The notes: generated by a model not told the origin, from the sequence alone. Numbered from the stretch's first letter, positions 43,039 to 52,179 are shown. The stretch is 64,000 nucleotides of DNA from Phreatobacter stygius (GCF_005144885.1 NZ_CP039690.1:6374873-6438872), one strand, 5' to 3'. A program made the numbers and translations.

Positions 43039-43452
43039 CTATTGCGAGCGCTTGCCGCTGGCGTCGAACTGCCGGAGATAGGCGATCAGATTGCTGACCT
43101 GGCTGTCCTGCCTGAGCCCCGCGAAGACCATGCGGGTGCCCGGCGTGACGCTGCGGGGATCGCGGATATAGGCGGCGAAATTCTCCTCCGACCAGACCTT
43201 GGCGGCGACCTCAGGGCGCTTATAGGCGTCCGAATAGGTATATCCGGCAACCGAGCCCGCGGTCCGGCCGATCAGGCCGTTCAACTGCGGCCCGACGCCG
43301 TTGCGGGCGGTTTCACCAAGCTGGTGGCAGGCCCGGCACTGGGCGAAGACCCGCTCGCCGGCGGCGGCATCCTGCGCCAGGGCCAGGCCCGGCATGGCGG
43401 CCAAGGCTGAAGACAGGGTCAGGAGGCCGGTGAGGAAGGCGATGCGCATCAT
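43039..43452 (-). CDS. Class I c-type cytochrome (SoxD C-terminal-domain-like)
   Basis: Periplasmic monohaem cytochrome of 137 residues. Signal peptide ends near ALAQ, haem site CRACH follows at about residue 39, and the distal Met lies in PGTRMVFAGL. The order of landmarks (GVGPQLNGLIGRTAGS, YSDAYKRPEVAAKVWSEENFAAYIRDP, DSQVSNLIAYLRQF) is the same as in the second haem domain of classical diheme SoxD. Because soxD in this cluster encodes only the first haem domain, this gene could supply the missing one; that is inference. It is the last gene of the minus-strand Sox row. Confidence 0.85.
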   Translation of the reverse strand: MMRIAFLTGLLTLSSALAAMPGLALAQDAAAGERVFAQCRACHQLGETARNGVGPQLNGLIGRTAGSVAGYTYSDAYKRPEVAAKVWSEENFAAYIRDPRSVTPGTRMVFAGLRQDSQVSNLIAYLRQFDASGKRSQ

Positions 43453-43534
43453 AGATCCTGCAGGTATGTTCGATCATGGGACGGCATGGCTCGCGGCCAC
43501 GCCGCGAGCCGGTTGTAAGGCGAAAACCTGATGT

Positions 43535-44809
43535 TCAGGTGAACATGTCGGCGGTGATGGCGCTATACCAGCCCATGTTTTCGGCCTGGGTCTGCTTGCG
43601 CAGGTCGGCGCTCTCGCCGGTCTGCGAGATGAAGGTCTCGACCGCCGCGATCTTGCCGTCCTTGGCCTCGTAGCGGCCGCCGACCTTCACCGTGTCGTCG
43701 GTCTCGATCAGGCTCCAGCAGGTATTGGTATAGCGCGCCGGGAAGGTGCTGGCGCCGGTCAGTTCGCCGCGCACCATCAGCGCCGCGACCTTGGCCTGGC
43801 TGTTGGCGGAAAAGGCGGATTTCGGCATGTCGCCGGGAATGCAGGCATCGCCGACGACATAGATGGTCGGGTCCATGGTCGAGCGCATGCTGGCCGGGTC
43901 GATCGGGCAGAAACCCGAGGCATTGGCCAGCCCCGCCTCGCGGGCGATGGCGCCGGCCATCTGCGCCGGGATGACATTGACCAGCGCCACGTCGCGATAG
44001 GTCTCGAAGCCGGTGACGACGGTGTTGGTTTTCGGATCGACCGACTTGATGCCGTCATGGATCTTCGGGCCGAGCCATTCGACCATGCCGGGATAGTGCT
44101 TCTCCCAGCCTTCCTGGAACAGGCCCTGCTTGGAGAAGGTCTCCTTCGGGTCGAGCACGTAGATCTTGGCGTCGGCCCGGCCGGAGGCCTTCAGCACATG
44201 CGCCATCATCGACACCCGCTCATAGGGGCCGGGCGGGCAGCGATAGGGATTGGGCGGGGCGATCATCACGATCACGCCCTTGGCGGGCACCGCCTCGAGC
44301 CGCCGCCTGAGCAATTGGGTCTGCGGGCCGGCCCGCCAGGCATGCGGCATGGTCTCTTCATGCTCGCGGCCCCAGCCGGGCACCGAATCATATTTCAGGT
44401 CGATGCCGGGCGACAGCACGAGCCGGTCGTAGCCGACCCGCGACCCGTCGGCGAGCAGGACCTCCTTCTTGTCGCGGTCCACCCGGCTCGCCGCTTGATG
44501 GTTCATCCGGAAACCGCTGGCCGCCGACACCTTGTCATAGCCATGGGTGATCGATTCAAAGCTCCGGTAGCCGCCGAGAAACAGGTTGGAATGGAAGCAG
44601 GTGGTGAACTGGCGCTGCGGCTCCACCAGCACGACGTCGATCCTGGCCTGGCTGTCCTTGGCGATATATTTCGCCGCGGTGACGCCGCCCGGCCCGCCGC
44701 CGACCACCACGACGCGGGGCTTGGCCTGGCCGAACACCGGTGGCGCCGCGAGCGCGGCAAGGCCGAAGGCACCGGCCGATTGAAGCATTCGCCTGCGATT
44801 GATCGACAT
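43535..44809 (-). CDS. soxF: SoxF, flavoprotein subunit of sulfide dehydrogenase (FccB-like)
   Basis: FAD-dependent sulfide dehydrogenase subunit of 424 residues, exported by a Tat leader (NRRRMLQSAGAFGLAALA). Landmarks: VVVVGGGPGGVTAAKYIA (FAD site at 33-50), FTTCFHSNLF with the Cys that binds FAD covalently in relatives (about 71), and IYVVGDACIPG. Cysteines in YRCPPGPYER and SGFCPID are in the place of the redox pair. Its partner is the SoxE/FccA-like cytochrome 570 bases upstream. ATG at 44809. Confidence 0.9.
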   Translation of the reverse strand: MSINRRRMLQSAGAFGLAALAAPPVFGQAKPRVVVVGGGPGGVTAAKYIAKDSQARIDVVLVEPQRQFTTCFHSNLFLGGYRSFESITHGYDKVSAASGFRMNHQAASRVDRDKKEVLLADGSRVGYDRLVLSPGIDLKYDSVPGWGREHEETMPHAWRAGPQTQLLRRRLEAVPAKGVIVMIAPPNPYRCPPGPYERVSMMAHVLKASGRADAKIYVLDPKETFSKQGLFQEGWEKHYPGMVEWLGPKIHDGIKSVDPKTNTVVTGFETYRDVALVNVIPAQMAGAIAREAGLANASGFCPIDPASMRSTMDPTIYVVGDACIPGDMPKSAFSANSQAKVAALMVRGELTGASTFPARYTNTCWSLIETDDTVKVGGRYEAKDGKIAAVETFISQTGESADLRKQTQAENMGWYSAITADMFT

Positions 44810-44868
44810 GGTCGTTCTCCCCTTGGCATCAAGCGCGCCGGTTCATCCGGCGTCGCGGTCGAAGGCAC

Positions 44869-45384
44869 TCAACCCACTTTCAGGTAGGCGTAGCCCTTGC
44901 TTTGCAATGCACCGACCGCCGCCACGCCCGACGGCACGAAGGACATGAAGTCGGCGGCACGCACTTTAGTCCGGTCCAGATTGAGCCGCTGGAACGTGAT
45001 GTCGCAGAGGTGGACCTTCAGGCCGTTCTTGGCCTGCGCCACGACGCGCTCGAAGGCAGGCAGGACCGCCGTCTCGTCGCGCCACGGCGTGCCATCGAGG
45101 GTCTCGAGGAAAAACTTCACGCCGGCGCCATGGGCCACCACGACGAGCTGGAGGTCGAAGGGATTGGCGCCATAGGCCGAAAAATGATTGCCGATATTGG
45201 TCAGCATCTGGACGAAGCGCGGCGGCTTGCCGAAATCGCAATGGTAGAGACAGGCGACATCCGCTTCCTTCTTCAGGTCGGCGAGCTGCAGCATCGGGGT
45301 TGCCGCCGATGCTCGGGACGAGGTGAGCATGGCGCTCGCCACCGCCGCTCCGCCGAGAAGCACGCGTCGATCGACATCTGACAT
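44869..45384 (-). CDS. DsrE/DsrF-like secreted protein
   Basis: Protein of 171 residues with a twin-arginine leader (DVDRRVLLGGAAVASAML) and a DsrE-type fold: CLYHCDFGKPPRFVQMLTNIGNHFSAYG, LVVVAHGAGVKFF and HLCDITF. DsrE proteins carry sulfur on cysteine in sulfur metabolism; HLCDITF holds the likely Cys. Lies between the SoxE-like cytochrome and soxF, 48 bases from the cytochrome. ATG at 45384 follows GGGAG. Confidence 0.85.
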   Translation of the reverse strand: MSDVDRRVLLGGAAVASAMLTSSRASAATPMLQLADLKKEADVACLYHCDFGKPPRFVQMLTNIGNHFSAYGANPFDLQLVVVAHGAGVKFFLETLDGTPWRDETAVLPAFERVVAQAKNGLKVHLCDITFQRLNLDRTKVRAADFMSFVPSGVAAVGALQSKGYAYLKVG

Positions 45385-45432
45385 GGCCGTCTCCCTTGTC
45401 GTCTGCGCCAAGCCGCCCGGAGGCCCGGGCGG

Positions 45433-45780
45433 TTATTTGGTCTGCGGCGGCGTGAGGCTGCCGAAATAGGCGGCGAGCGCCGCCATCTCGTCGTCCGAGA
45501 ACCGGCCGGCAACCGTCTGCATGATCGGGTTGTCGCGGTCCTTCGCCCGGTAGGACTGCATGACCGCGACGAACTGATCGGCCGGCCAGCCGATGATCGG
45601 GGGAATGCCGGCGCCGGCGCGGCCCGAGACCTGGTGACAGGTGACACATTCACCCGCCAGATATTCGCCGAGCGCCCGGTCACCCGGCCGCGGCACCTGC
45701 GCCAGCGCCGCGGTCGAGGCGATGATGCCGGTCGCTGCCGCCAGCAAGCCTTGAAGGACGGGACGCGGCGCTGCACTCAT
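45433..45780 (-). CDS. SoxE/FccA-like c-type cytochrome
   Basis: Small periplasmic cytochrome of 115 residues. Signal peptide ends near ALAQV; haem site CVTCH (about 49) is followed by GAGIPPIIGWPADQFVAVMQSYRAKDRDNPIM with the distal Met and SDDEMAALAAYFGSL, the pattern of the flavocytochrome c haem subunit. It would accept electrons from SoxF. Its ATG overlaps the soxD stop by four bases (ATGA). Confidence 0.85.
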   Translation of the reverse strand: MSAAPRPVLQGLLAAATGIIASTAALAQVPRPGDRALGEYLAGECVTCHQVSGRAGAGIPPIIGWPADQFVAVMQSYRAKDRDNPIMQTVAGRFSDDEMAALAAYFGSLTPPQTK

Positions 45781-46487
45781 TCCACCCTCGGCCCGGTGCG
45801 GCTGTCGGGGGTCACGTCGATCACCCGCGCCCGGCCGGTGACGCGCGGCTCGGGCCGGCAATTGGTCATGCACGGATTGGCCTGCCAGAACCGGCGCTCG
45901 GTGGTCTCGCGATCGTCGTCGTAGAAGCCGCCGGCATTGGGCAGCCTGATGCTGGTGAAATTGTCGCGGCTGAGCTCGAAATCGTCCTTCACCACATCGT
46001 TCAGATGCAGCAGATAGGCGGTCAGCGCATAGACCTCGTCATTGGACAGCGACTGGGCGTTTCCATAGGGCATGGCGCGCCGGATATAATCGAAGGTGGT
46101 CGACAGATACGGCCAGAACGAGCCTATGGTTTTCTCCGGATTGTCGGAGGCCAGCGATCCGCGCCCACCGGCCAGCACCGGCCAGCGGCCGGCGCCCTCG
46201 CCGAACTCGCCATGGCAGGCGGCGCATTGCTGCAGGTAGACCTCTTCGCCCTGTTTGACCGTGCCCCGGCCGGGCGGCAGGCCCTGGCCGTCGGGGCGGA
46301 TGTCGGTGTCCCAGGCGGCGACTTCGGCGGGATGCGCCTCGCGGCCGAGCCCGACCTTGGCCGGGGGTGCGGCACGTGTCGCGGCCGGGGCTGGCGCCGC
46401 CGGCCGCTGCTGGGCGAGCACCACGCTTGCCGTGCCGAGACCCGCGAGCAGCGCCAGACCGAGGGCGATCTTAGCCGATTTCGACAT
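45777..46487 (-). CDS. soxD: SoxD, c-type cytochrome subunit of sulfur dehydrogenase (first haem domain only)
   Basis: Periplasmic cytochrome subunit of the SoxCD sulfur dehydrogenase, 236 residues. Signal peptide ends near VVLAQ. Landmarks: WDTDIRPDGQGLPPGRGTV, haem site CAACH in QQCAACHGEFGEGAGR, YIRRAMPYGNAQSL and the two Cys in NPCMTNC. Classical SoxD is about 380 residues with two haem domains; here the second is missing. The start overlaps the end of soxC by 17 bases. Confidence 0.88.
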   Translation of the reverse strand: MSKSAKIALGLALLAGLGTASVVLAQQRPAAPAPAATRAAPPAKVGLGREAHPAEVAAWDTDIRPDGQGLPPGRGTVKQGEEVYLQQCAACHGEFGEGAGRWPVLAGGRGSLASDNPEKTIGSFWPYLSTTFDYIRRAMPYGNAQSLSNDEVYALTAYLLHLNDVVKDDFELSRDNFTSIRLPNAGGFYDDDRETTERRFWQANPCMTNCRPEPRVTGRARVIDVTPDSRTGPRVE

Positions 46488-47760
46488 TTTCAGTCTCCCC
46501 GTTCGAGCGCACGAGCCAGGTCTGAATGCCGTTATTGTGGTAGATCGAGTTGGTGCCGCGCACCTTGCGCAACTCGTCCTTGGTCGGCTGCACGTAGCCG
46601 GTTTCGTCCATGGCGCGCGACTGGATCATCATCTCGCGGCCGTCCCAGTCGAAATCGACGTAGAAGCGCGTCAGCGACATCGACATGACCGGCCCGTCGA
46701 TCCGCGCGGTCCGCCAGTTGCGGCCGCCGTCGAGGCTCACGTCGACCCGGCGGATCGCGCCGCGGCCGGACCAGGCAAGCCCGGTCAGGACATTCGGCCC
46801 CTTCTGCCGGAGCGGCGCCTGGGGCGAGGGATTGGTCACCACCGACTTGGCATCCATGATGAAGGTAAAGCGGCGCGAGCGGCCGTCGGCGAGCAGGTCG
46901 GTATATTTCGACGTCTCCTCCCGGTGGTGCCAGGGCTGGTCGCCGACCTCGATCCGGCGCAGCCACTTGATCCACATATTGCCTTCCCAGCCGGGTACGA
47001 CGAGGCGCAGCGGATAACCCTGTTCGGGCCGCAACATCTCGCCATTCATGCCCCAGACGACGAGGCAATCCCTGAGCGCCTTGTCGAGCGGGATCGATCG
47101 GGTCATGCCCGAGGCATCGGCGCCTTCGGCGAGCAGCCACTTGGCATTGCCGCGCAGGCCCGCCTCGTCGAGCAGTGTTTTCAAAGGGATGCCGGAATAC
47201 CAGACATTATGGACCATGCCGTGGGTGAACTGGCAGCCATTGAGCTGGGCGCCGCGCCATTCCATGCCGGAATTGGCCGCGCATTCGAGGAAATAGGCCC
47301 GGTTCACCCGGCCCGGAAACCGTTTGAGGTCGTCGAGCGTGAACACCATGGGCTTGTCGACCAGGCCGTTGATCATCAGCCGGTGCTTGGCCGGGTCGAT
47401 CTCGGCGACACCGCCGTGATGGCGCTCGAAACAGAGGCCCGAGGGCGTGATGATGCCGTCGAGCGCATGCAGCGGGGTGAAATTGACCGAGGATTCGCGG
47501 CTCGCCGTCAGCCATTCGACGTCGCGGCGGACCACGTCCTTCTCGAAAGCCGACGGCTTGCCATAAGGCCGCGCCTGAACGCCGTCGCCGAGCGTCCGGT
47601 TCCAGTCCTGCACCTCGGTGATGACGGGATCCGGGGCAGGGGCGGCAAAGGCGGTGCCGGATGCGGCGAGACCTGCGGTGCCCAGACTTGCGGCGCCGAC
47701 GCCTGCCGCGCCGAGAAAGCCGCGCCGATTGAAGGTCGAAACGGTTCGTGGCCCGCTCAT
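46471..47760 (-). CDS. soxC: SoxC, molybdopterin sulfane dehydrogenase subunit
   Basis: Catalytic molybdenum subunit of the sulfur dehydrogenase, 429 residues, exported by Tat (NRRGFLGAAGVGAASLG). Sulfite-oxidase fold: molybdenum-ligand Cys in FLECAANSG (about 160), FTHGMVHNVWYSGIP, LRLVVPGWEGNMWIKWL, and a Mo-cofactor dimerisation domain with RRVDVSLDGGRNW. With SoxD it removes six electrons from the sulfane sulfur on SoxY. Confidence 0.93.
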   Translation of the reverse strand: MSGPRTVSTFNRRGFLGAAGVGAASLGTAGLAASGTAFAAPAPDPVITEVQDWNRTLGDGVQARPYGKPSAFEKDVVRRDVEWLTASRESSVNFTPLHALDGIITPSGLCFERHHGGVAEIDPAKHRLMINGLVDKPMVFTLDDLKRFPGRVNRAYFLECAANSGMEWRGAQLNGCQFTHGMVHNVWYSGIPLKTLLDEAGLRGNAKWLLAEGADASGMTRSIPLDKALRDCLVVWGMNGEMLRPEQGYPLRLVVPGWEGNMWIKWLRRIEVGDQPWHHREETSKYTDLLADGRSRRFTFIMDAKSVVTNPSPQAPLRQKGPNVLTGLAWSGRGAIRRVDVSLDGGRNWRTARIDGPVMSMSLTRFYVDFDWDGREMMIQSRAMDETGYVQPTKDELRKVRGTNSIYHNNGIQTWLVRSNGETENVEIG

Positions 47761-47789
47761 CCCTGTCTCCTTGACGTCGACCTGGCGCC

Positions 47790-49487
47790 TCAGGCGCCGG
47801 TCACCTTGACCGCGCGATTGGGTTCCAGGCACACATTGCGCACCCGCGACACGTATTTTTCGACGATCTCCCAGACCGGCGGACCCTGGGTCGCCTCGTT
47901 GACGCTGGCCCAGCCGGCGACGACATAGGCCTTGGCCGGTTCCAGCGGCTTGCCGGTCTTCAGCAGGGTCATGTCGGAAATGCGCTGCCCCGCAGGCTTG
48001 CCGACATCGATGGCGTAACCGGCGCCGCCGACCCGCACCATGTCGCCGCCGCCCTGGAAATAGGGGTCCGGGTGGAAAATGTTGTCGGCGACATCCTCCA
48101 GGATGTCCTTCAACTGCTGGCCGGTCATCTCCATCCGGTAGCAGGCCGGATAGGTCATGGCGGTGGCGTTGCTGATCGCCTCGAAGGTGATCGGATCGCC
48201 CGGCAGCAGCGTGCCGCCCCAACGGAAGCCCGGCGACAGCGCGATCTCGGCATCGCGCTCGGCCAGCATCGACTGGGCGATCAGGTCGTCGAACGTGCCG
48301 TTGAAATTGCCGCGCCGGAACAACAGGCTGTCGGTGCGGCCGACTTCGCGGGCGAGCTCGGCCGCATAAGGCTTGCGGATCGCCTCGATCGCCGCGGCCA
48401 TCTCCGCGTCCGGCGTGATGGCGTCGGAAAAGACCGGCATCAGCTTGTAGCGAAAGCCGGTCATCCGCCGGTCCTTCACTTCGATATCCAGGCGCGAGAC
48501 GAATTTGCCGTGCGAGCCGGTCGCCACCAGGATGGTCTCGCCAACCTTGACCACCCCCGGCATGGCGTCATGGGTATGGGCGGTCAGGATGATGTCGATG
48601 CCCTTGACCCGCGAGGCGAGCTTGCGGTCGACATCGAAACCATTATGCGAGAGCAGCACGATCAGGTCGGCGCTGTCAGCGCGGGCCTCCTCGACCTGTT
48701 TCTGCAGGTCGTCCTCGCGCAGGCCGAACTCCCATTTCGGGATCATCCAGCGCGGATTGGCGATCGGCGTGCGCGGGAAGGCCTGGCCGATGACAGCGAT
48801 CTTCGCGCCGCCTTTCTCGAACATCTTGCGCGGCTCGAACACCGGCTCCTGCCATTCGCCGTCGCGGATGTTCTGGGCCAGGAAGGCGATCTTCGAGGTC
48901 TCGGCGATCTCCTTCACCCGGGTTTCGCCATAGGTGAATTCCCAGTGCGAGGTCATGGCGTCGACGCCGAGCGCCTCCATGACGCCGACCATGTCCTGGC
49001 CCCGGGTCTTCAGCGCGGTCCAGGAGCCTTGCCAGGTGTCGCCGCCGTCGAGCAGCAACACCTTGTCGGCGCCACGCTCGGCCCGGATCGTCTTGATCAG
49101 GCGGGCCACCCGATCCATGCCGCCCATCCGGCCATAATTGCGGGCGAGCGAGGCAAAATCGTCGCTGGTCAGCGCATGGGCATCGGCCGAGCCGGCCGCC
49201 ACCTTGAAATGCGCCCGGAATTCCTGGTCGGTCAGGTGCGGCGGCACGCCCTTGGCGTCACCGACGCCGAGATTGACCGAGGGCTCACGGAAATAGAGCG
49301 GCACCAGCTGCGCATGGATATCGGTGACATGGACAAGGGTGACGGTTCCCAAGGGATCGAACCGCGTGATGTCGGCTTCCGTCAGCCGCTGCTGGGCCGC
49401 GACGCGGCCGAGCGGCCCGAGCCCCGATCCGAGGGTCAGCGCCTGGGCAGCCGCCGTCGCTTGCAGGAATTGCCTGCGCGAAATCAT
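47790..49487 (-). CDS. soxB: SoxB, thiosulfohydrolase
   Basis: Dimanganese hydrolase of 565 residues that releases sulfate from the SoxY-bound sulfonate. Tat leader MISRRQFLQATAAAQALTLG; metal-binding motifs HVTDIHAQ, GGDTWQGS and ILTAHTHDAMP; then a C-terminal 5'-nucleotidase-like domain. It lies 29 bases upstream of soxC and 180 bases after the soxZ stop. Strong identification. Confidence 0.95.
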   Translation of the reverse strand: MISRRQFLQATAAAQALTLGSGLGPLGRVAAQQRLTEADITRFDPLGTVTLVHVTDIHAQLVPLYFREPSVNLGVGDAKGVPPHLTDQEFRAHFKVAAGSADAHALTSDDFASLARNYGRMGGMDRVARLIKTIRAERGADKVLLLDGGDTWQGSWTALKTRGQDMVGVMEALGVDAMTSHWEFTYGETRVKEIAETSKIAFLAQNIRDGEWQEPVFEPRKMFEKGGAKIAVIGQAFPRTPIANPRWMIPKWEFGLREDDLQKQVEEARADSADLIVLLSHNGFDVDRKLASRVKGIDIILTAHTHDAMPGVVKVGETILVATGSHGKFVSRLDIEVKDRRMTGFRYKLMPVFSDAITPDAEMAAAIEAIRKPYAAELAREVGRTDSLLFRRGNFNGTFDDLIAQSMLAERDAEIALSPGFRWGGTLLPGDPITFEAISNATAMTYPACYRMEMTGQQLKDILEDVADNIFHPDPYFQGGGDMVRVGGAGYAIDVGKPAGQRISDMTLLKTGKPLEPAKAYVVAGWASVNEATQGPPVWEIVEKYVSRVRNVCLEPNRAVKVTGA

Positions 49488-49667
49488 CTGTTCATCCCTA
49501 GATCAGGCCGCGCCAACCGCGCGGCGCCCGAGGGCTTGATGCCCTTCTTCGATACCGAAACCCGACGGATCGTTCATCCCATACGAATGAAAATACCATC
49601 CGGTCCATGGCCTTGCGGACCGTTTCTCATGCGAGATGCGAAGCCACCCGCGCATGAGGCCGCGCGA

Positions 49668-49967
49668 TCAGGCGACCGCGATCTTGTTGGTCGAGCTATA
49701 TTCCGAGCCGTCATCGTCCTTCCAGACGAATTTGAACTCGCCGCTCTCCTTCACCTTGTAGAAGAAGGATTGATAGGGATTGGCCGAGATCGCCGGGTGC
49801 CAGTCGGCCTGGAACACCGTCTTGCCGTTGAACGAGGCGGTGAAGCTGTTGATGATCTTGCGCGGGATCGGCTTGCCGGCGCTGTCGCGGCGCTGGCCGC
49901 TTTCCATCTCATGCGAGATCAGCGTCTTGATCTCGATCATGTCGCCGGCCTTGGCCTGGCCGGGCAC
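49668..49967 (-). CDS. soxZ: SoxZ, thiosulfate-oxidation carrier subunit (5' end frameshifted)
   Basis: SoxZ half of the SoxYZ sulfur carrier. The open frame gives IEIKTLISHEMESGQRRD, IPRKIINSFTASFNGKTVF and the end SSTNKIAVA, a full family match. Only a GTG at 49967 starts this frame, without a ribosome site. A strong site (AAGGAAACGCC-ATG) is at 49996 but its frame reads MSTKPTPESACP and stops; adding one C in the run of five C near 49981 would give MSTKPTPRVRVPGQAK, the normal SoxZ start. So either a one-base deletion disables the natural start or there is a sequencing error. The stop lies 180 bases before soxB. Confidence 0.82.
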   Translation of the reverse strand: MPGQAKAGDMIEIKTLISHEMESGQRRDSAGKPIPRKIINSFTASFNGKTVFQADWHPAISANPYQSFFYKVKESGEFKFVWKDDDGSEYSSTNKIAVA

Positions 49968-50025
49968 GCGGACTCGGGGGTGGGTTTGGTGGACATGGCG
50001 TTTCCTTAAATCCTTGCCCGGGCGC

Positions 50026-50490
50026 TCAGCCGCCGCAGCCGCCGATGGTGACCTTCACTTCGGCCTTGGTGGTGAACAGCGAGCCGTCCGACATCTCGGC
50101 GACGCAGACGATGTTCTGGGTCTGGGCGAGCCGCATGCGGGTGGAGGCCGCCGCCCGGCCGCATTCCGGCGAGAAGCGGAAGGTGAACACGCCGGGCTGC
50201 GGATTGCCGTCGGCAAAGACGTGGACGGCCTTGACGTAATCGGTTTCCGTCATCGGGCTTTCGACCTCGACGGTGACCGGCACCACCAGTCCGTTCTCGG
50301 CGATCTGCGGCACGTCCAGCTTGACCCGGCCCTCGGCCATCGGCTTGCCGGCATAAAGCTTCTTCAGCTCGTCCTCGACGGCCTTGGGATCGGCGATCGC
50401 AAGGCGCGGCGCCAGCGCCGCCGCGGCGAAGGCGAGAGCCGCCGTGCGCAGAACCGCGCGTCTCGTTTGGGAGGCGAACAGTCTCGCCAT
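50026..50490 (-). CDS. soxY: SoxY, sulfur-carrying subunit
   Basis: SoxY of 154 residues carries sulfur intermediates on the Cys of its C-terminal GGCGG (Cys152). The leader SQTRRAVLRTAALAFAAAAL has twin arginines, so the SoxYZ pair would be exported by Tat with SoxZ. Landmarks: KAVHVFADGNPQPGVFTFRFSPECGRA and the closing VTIGGCGG. ATG at 50490 follows AAGGAGC. First gene of the minus-strand Sox row. Confidence 0.94.
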   Translation of the reverse strand: MARLFASQTRRAVLRTAALAFAAAALAPRLAIADPKAVEDELKKLYAGKPMAEGRVKLDVPQIAENGLVVPVTVEVESPMTETDYVKAVHVFADGNPQPGVFTFRFSPECGRAAASTRMRLAQTQNIVCVAEMSDGSLFTTKAEVKVTIGGCGG

Positions 50491-50566
50491 GCCGTGCTCC
50501 TTGGTTTCCTCAGACGTCCCGTTCAACCGGGCTTGACGGCGCGATCTCCAGACCGCACGCTTAAAC

Positions 50567-50578
50567 ATATCGTGATAT
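50567..50578. promoter_or_regulatory. Candidate SoxR operator
   Basis: ATATC-GT-GATAT, a perfect inverted repeat in an AT-rich stretch (aaacatatcgtgatattgtt) in the gap between divergent soxY and soxA. Position fits control of both operons by the ArsR-type SoxR in this cluster. Confidence 0.6.
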
Positions 50579-50674
50579 TGTTTTTTGTGAATGTAAAGGT
50601 CATTCTAAGCTGACGATCACGAGACGGATCGCCCCGTGGAAGAGGGCGGCCGGAGGGACGGCGGAGGAGAAACC

Positions 50675-51508
50675 ATGGCCCGTACAGGGTGGATAATGGC
50701 TGGCCTGGTGTCAGCCGCGCTGGGCGGCTTCGTCACGCTGGGATTGGCCCAGCCGGCGCAGGACGCCAGCGAGCGGGAGATCGAGCGCTATCGCGCCATG
50801 ATCAACGACCCGATGGCCAATCCCGGCTATCTCGCGGTCGATCGCGGCGAGGGGCTCTGGGCCGAAGCCCGCGGCACGCGCAATGTCTCGCTTGAGACCT
50901 GCGACCTCGGCGAGGGGCCGGGCAAGCTCGAAGGCGCCTATGCCAGGCTGCCGCGCTATTTCGCCGATGCCGACCGGGTGATGGATCTCGAACAGCGCCT
51001 GCTCTGGTGCATGGACAAGATCCAGGGCCTCGACGTCAGCGACATCGTCAAGCGCCGCTTCTCGGGTCCCGGGCGCGCCTCCGACATGGAGGACCTGGTC
51101 GCCTTCATCGCCAACAAGTCCAATGGCATGACCATCCAGCCGCAGCTTGGCCATGCCAGGGAACGCGAGATGGCGGCGGTCGGCGAGGCGATGTTCTACC
51201 GCCGCGCCGGCGTCATGGATTTTTCCTGCGCCACCTGCCACGGCGAACCGGGCAAGCGCATCCGCCTGCAGGGCTTGCCGGATTTCTCCAGGCCCGGTCA
51301 GGCACCGCAGGAGGCCATTGGCTCCTGGCCGACCTATCGCGTCTCGCAGAGCGCGCTCAGGACCATGCAGCACCGCATGTGGGATTGCTTTCGCCAGCAG
51401 CGCTGGCCGGAGCCCGATTATGCCTCCGACGGCATCACCGCGCTGCTGGTCTATCTGAACATCCAGGCGGCAGGGGGCGAAATCAACGTCCCCTCCATCA
51501 AGCGCTGA
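50675..51508 (+). CDS. soxA: SoxA, c-type cytochrome of SoxAX
   Basis: Periplasmic cytochrome of 277 residues that, with SoxX, conjugates thiosulfate to SoxY. One haem site, CATCH at 185-189, is present; the N-terminal domain has no CxxCH but keeps two lone Cys (about 76 and 112). The active-site Cys that forms a persulfide haem ligand is in [12 protein letters not shown] (about 238). This is the monohaem SoxA type. ATG at 50675 follows GGAGGAGAAACC. It precedes soxX by 11 bases. Confidence 0.93.
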   Translation: MARTGWIMAGLVSAALGGFVTLGLAQPAQDASEREIERYRAMINDPMANPGYLAVDRGEGLWAEARGTRNVSLETCDLGEGPGKLEGAYARLPRYFADADRVMDLEQRLLWCMDKIQGLDVSDIVKRRFSGPGRASDMEDLVAFIANKSNGMTIQPQLGHAREREMAAVGEAMFYRRAGVMDFSCATCHGEPGKRIRLQGLPDFSRPGQAPQEAIGSWPTYRVSQSALRTMQHRMWDCFRQQRWPEPDYASDGITALLVYLNIQAAGGEINVPSIKR

Positions 51509-51519
51509 GCGAGGCCGCC

Positions 51520-52179
51520 ATGACCATCAATCGATCCATCCGTCCTATCTCGGTCCGCCTCGCCTCCGTCGCCCTCGGCGTCCTGCTGCTCTCGGCCGCG
51601 CCGGCGCTCGCCCAGACCGCCGCCGCTCCGGCGGCCCCGGTCGACCCGGCCCGTGTCGACCAGATCATCCGCGGCACCTTCACCCGTGCCCCGGCCGAAT
51701 GGCAGGCGCGTGTCGAACTCGACGCCACCCAGCGCACCTGCACCGAGCGGCGCAACCAGGTGTCCGGACCCGAGGCCGACGCCATCCAGTCACGTGAACG
51801 GGCCACCGTGGTGCTGCCGCAGGACGGCCGCTTCCTCGGCGACTGGCGCCGCGGCTTCCAGGTCGCGAACAGCGGCCGGGGCGGGCAGTTCTCCGACCCC
51901 GCCAATACCGTGACCGGCGGCAATTGTTACGCCTGCCACCAGATGGATCCGAAAGAATTGAGCTTCGGCACGCTCGGACCGAGCCTTGCGGCTTATGGCC
52001 GGGACCGCAATTACGACCCGGAGCTGATCCGCGAGGCCTATATCAAGATCTACAATTCGCAGGCCGCGGTCGCCTGTTCCAACATGCCGCGTTTCGGCGC
52101 GACCAAGTTTCTCAGCGTGGATCAGATCCGCGACGTGCTGGCCTATCTGTTCGATCGCGAATCGCCGGTCAACAAATAA
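51520..52179 (+). CDS. soxX: SoxX, c-type cytochrome of SoxAX
   Basis: Small cytochrome subunit of 219 residues. Signal peptide (LASVALGVLLLSAAPALAQ), haem site CYACH at 136-140 in NCYACHQMDPKE, distal Met in SNMPRFGATKFLS. The extra segment at 45-115 before the haem domain (WQARVELDATQRTC) is long for SoxX. ATG at 51520. Confidence 0.93.
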   Translation: MTINRSIRPISVRLASVALGVLLLSAAPALAQTAAAPAAPVDPARVDQIIRGTFTRAPAEWQARVELDATQRTCTERRNQVSGPEADAIQSRERATVVLPQDGRFLGDWRRGFQVANSGRGGQFSDPANTVTGGNCYACHQMDPKELSFGTLGPSLAAYGRDRNYDPELIREAYIKIYNSQAAVACSNMPRFGATKFLSVDQIRDVLAYLFDRESPVNK

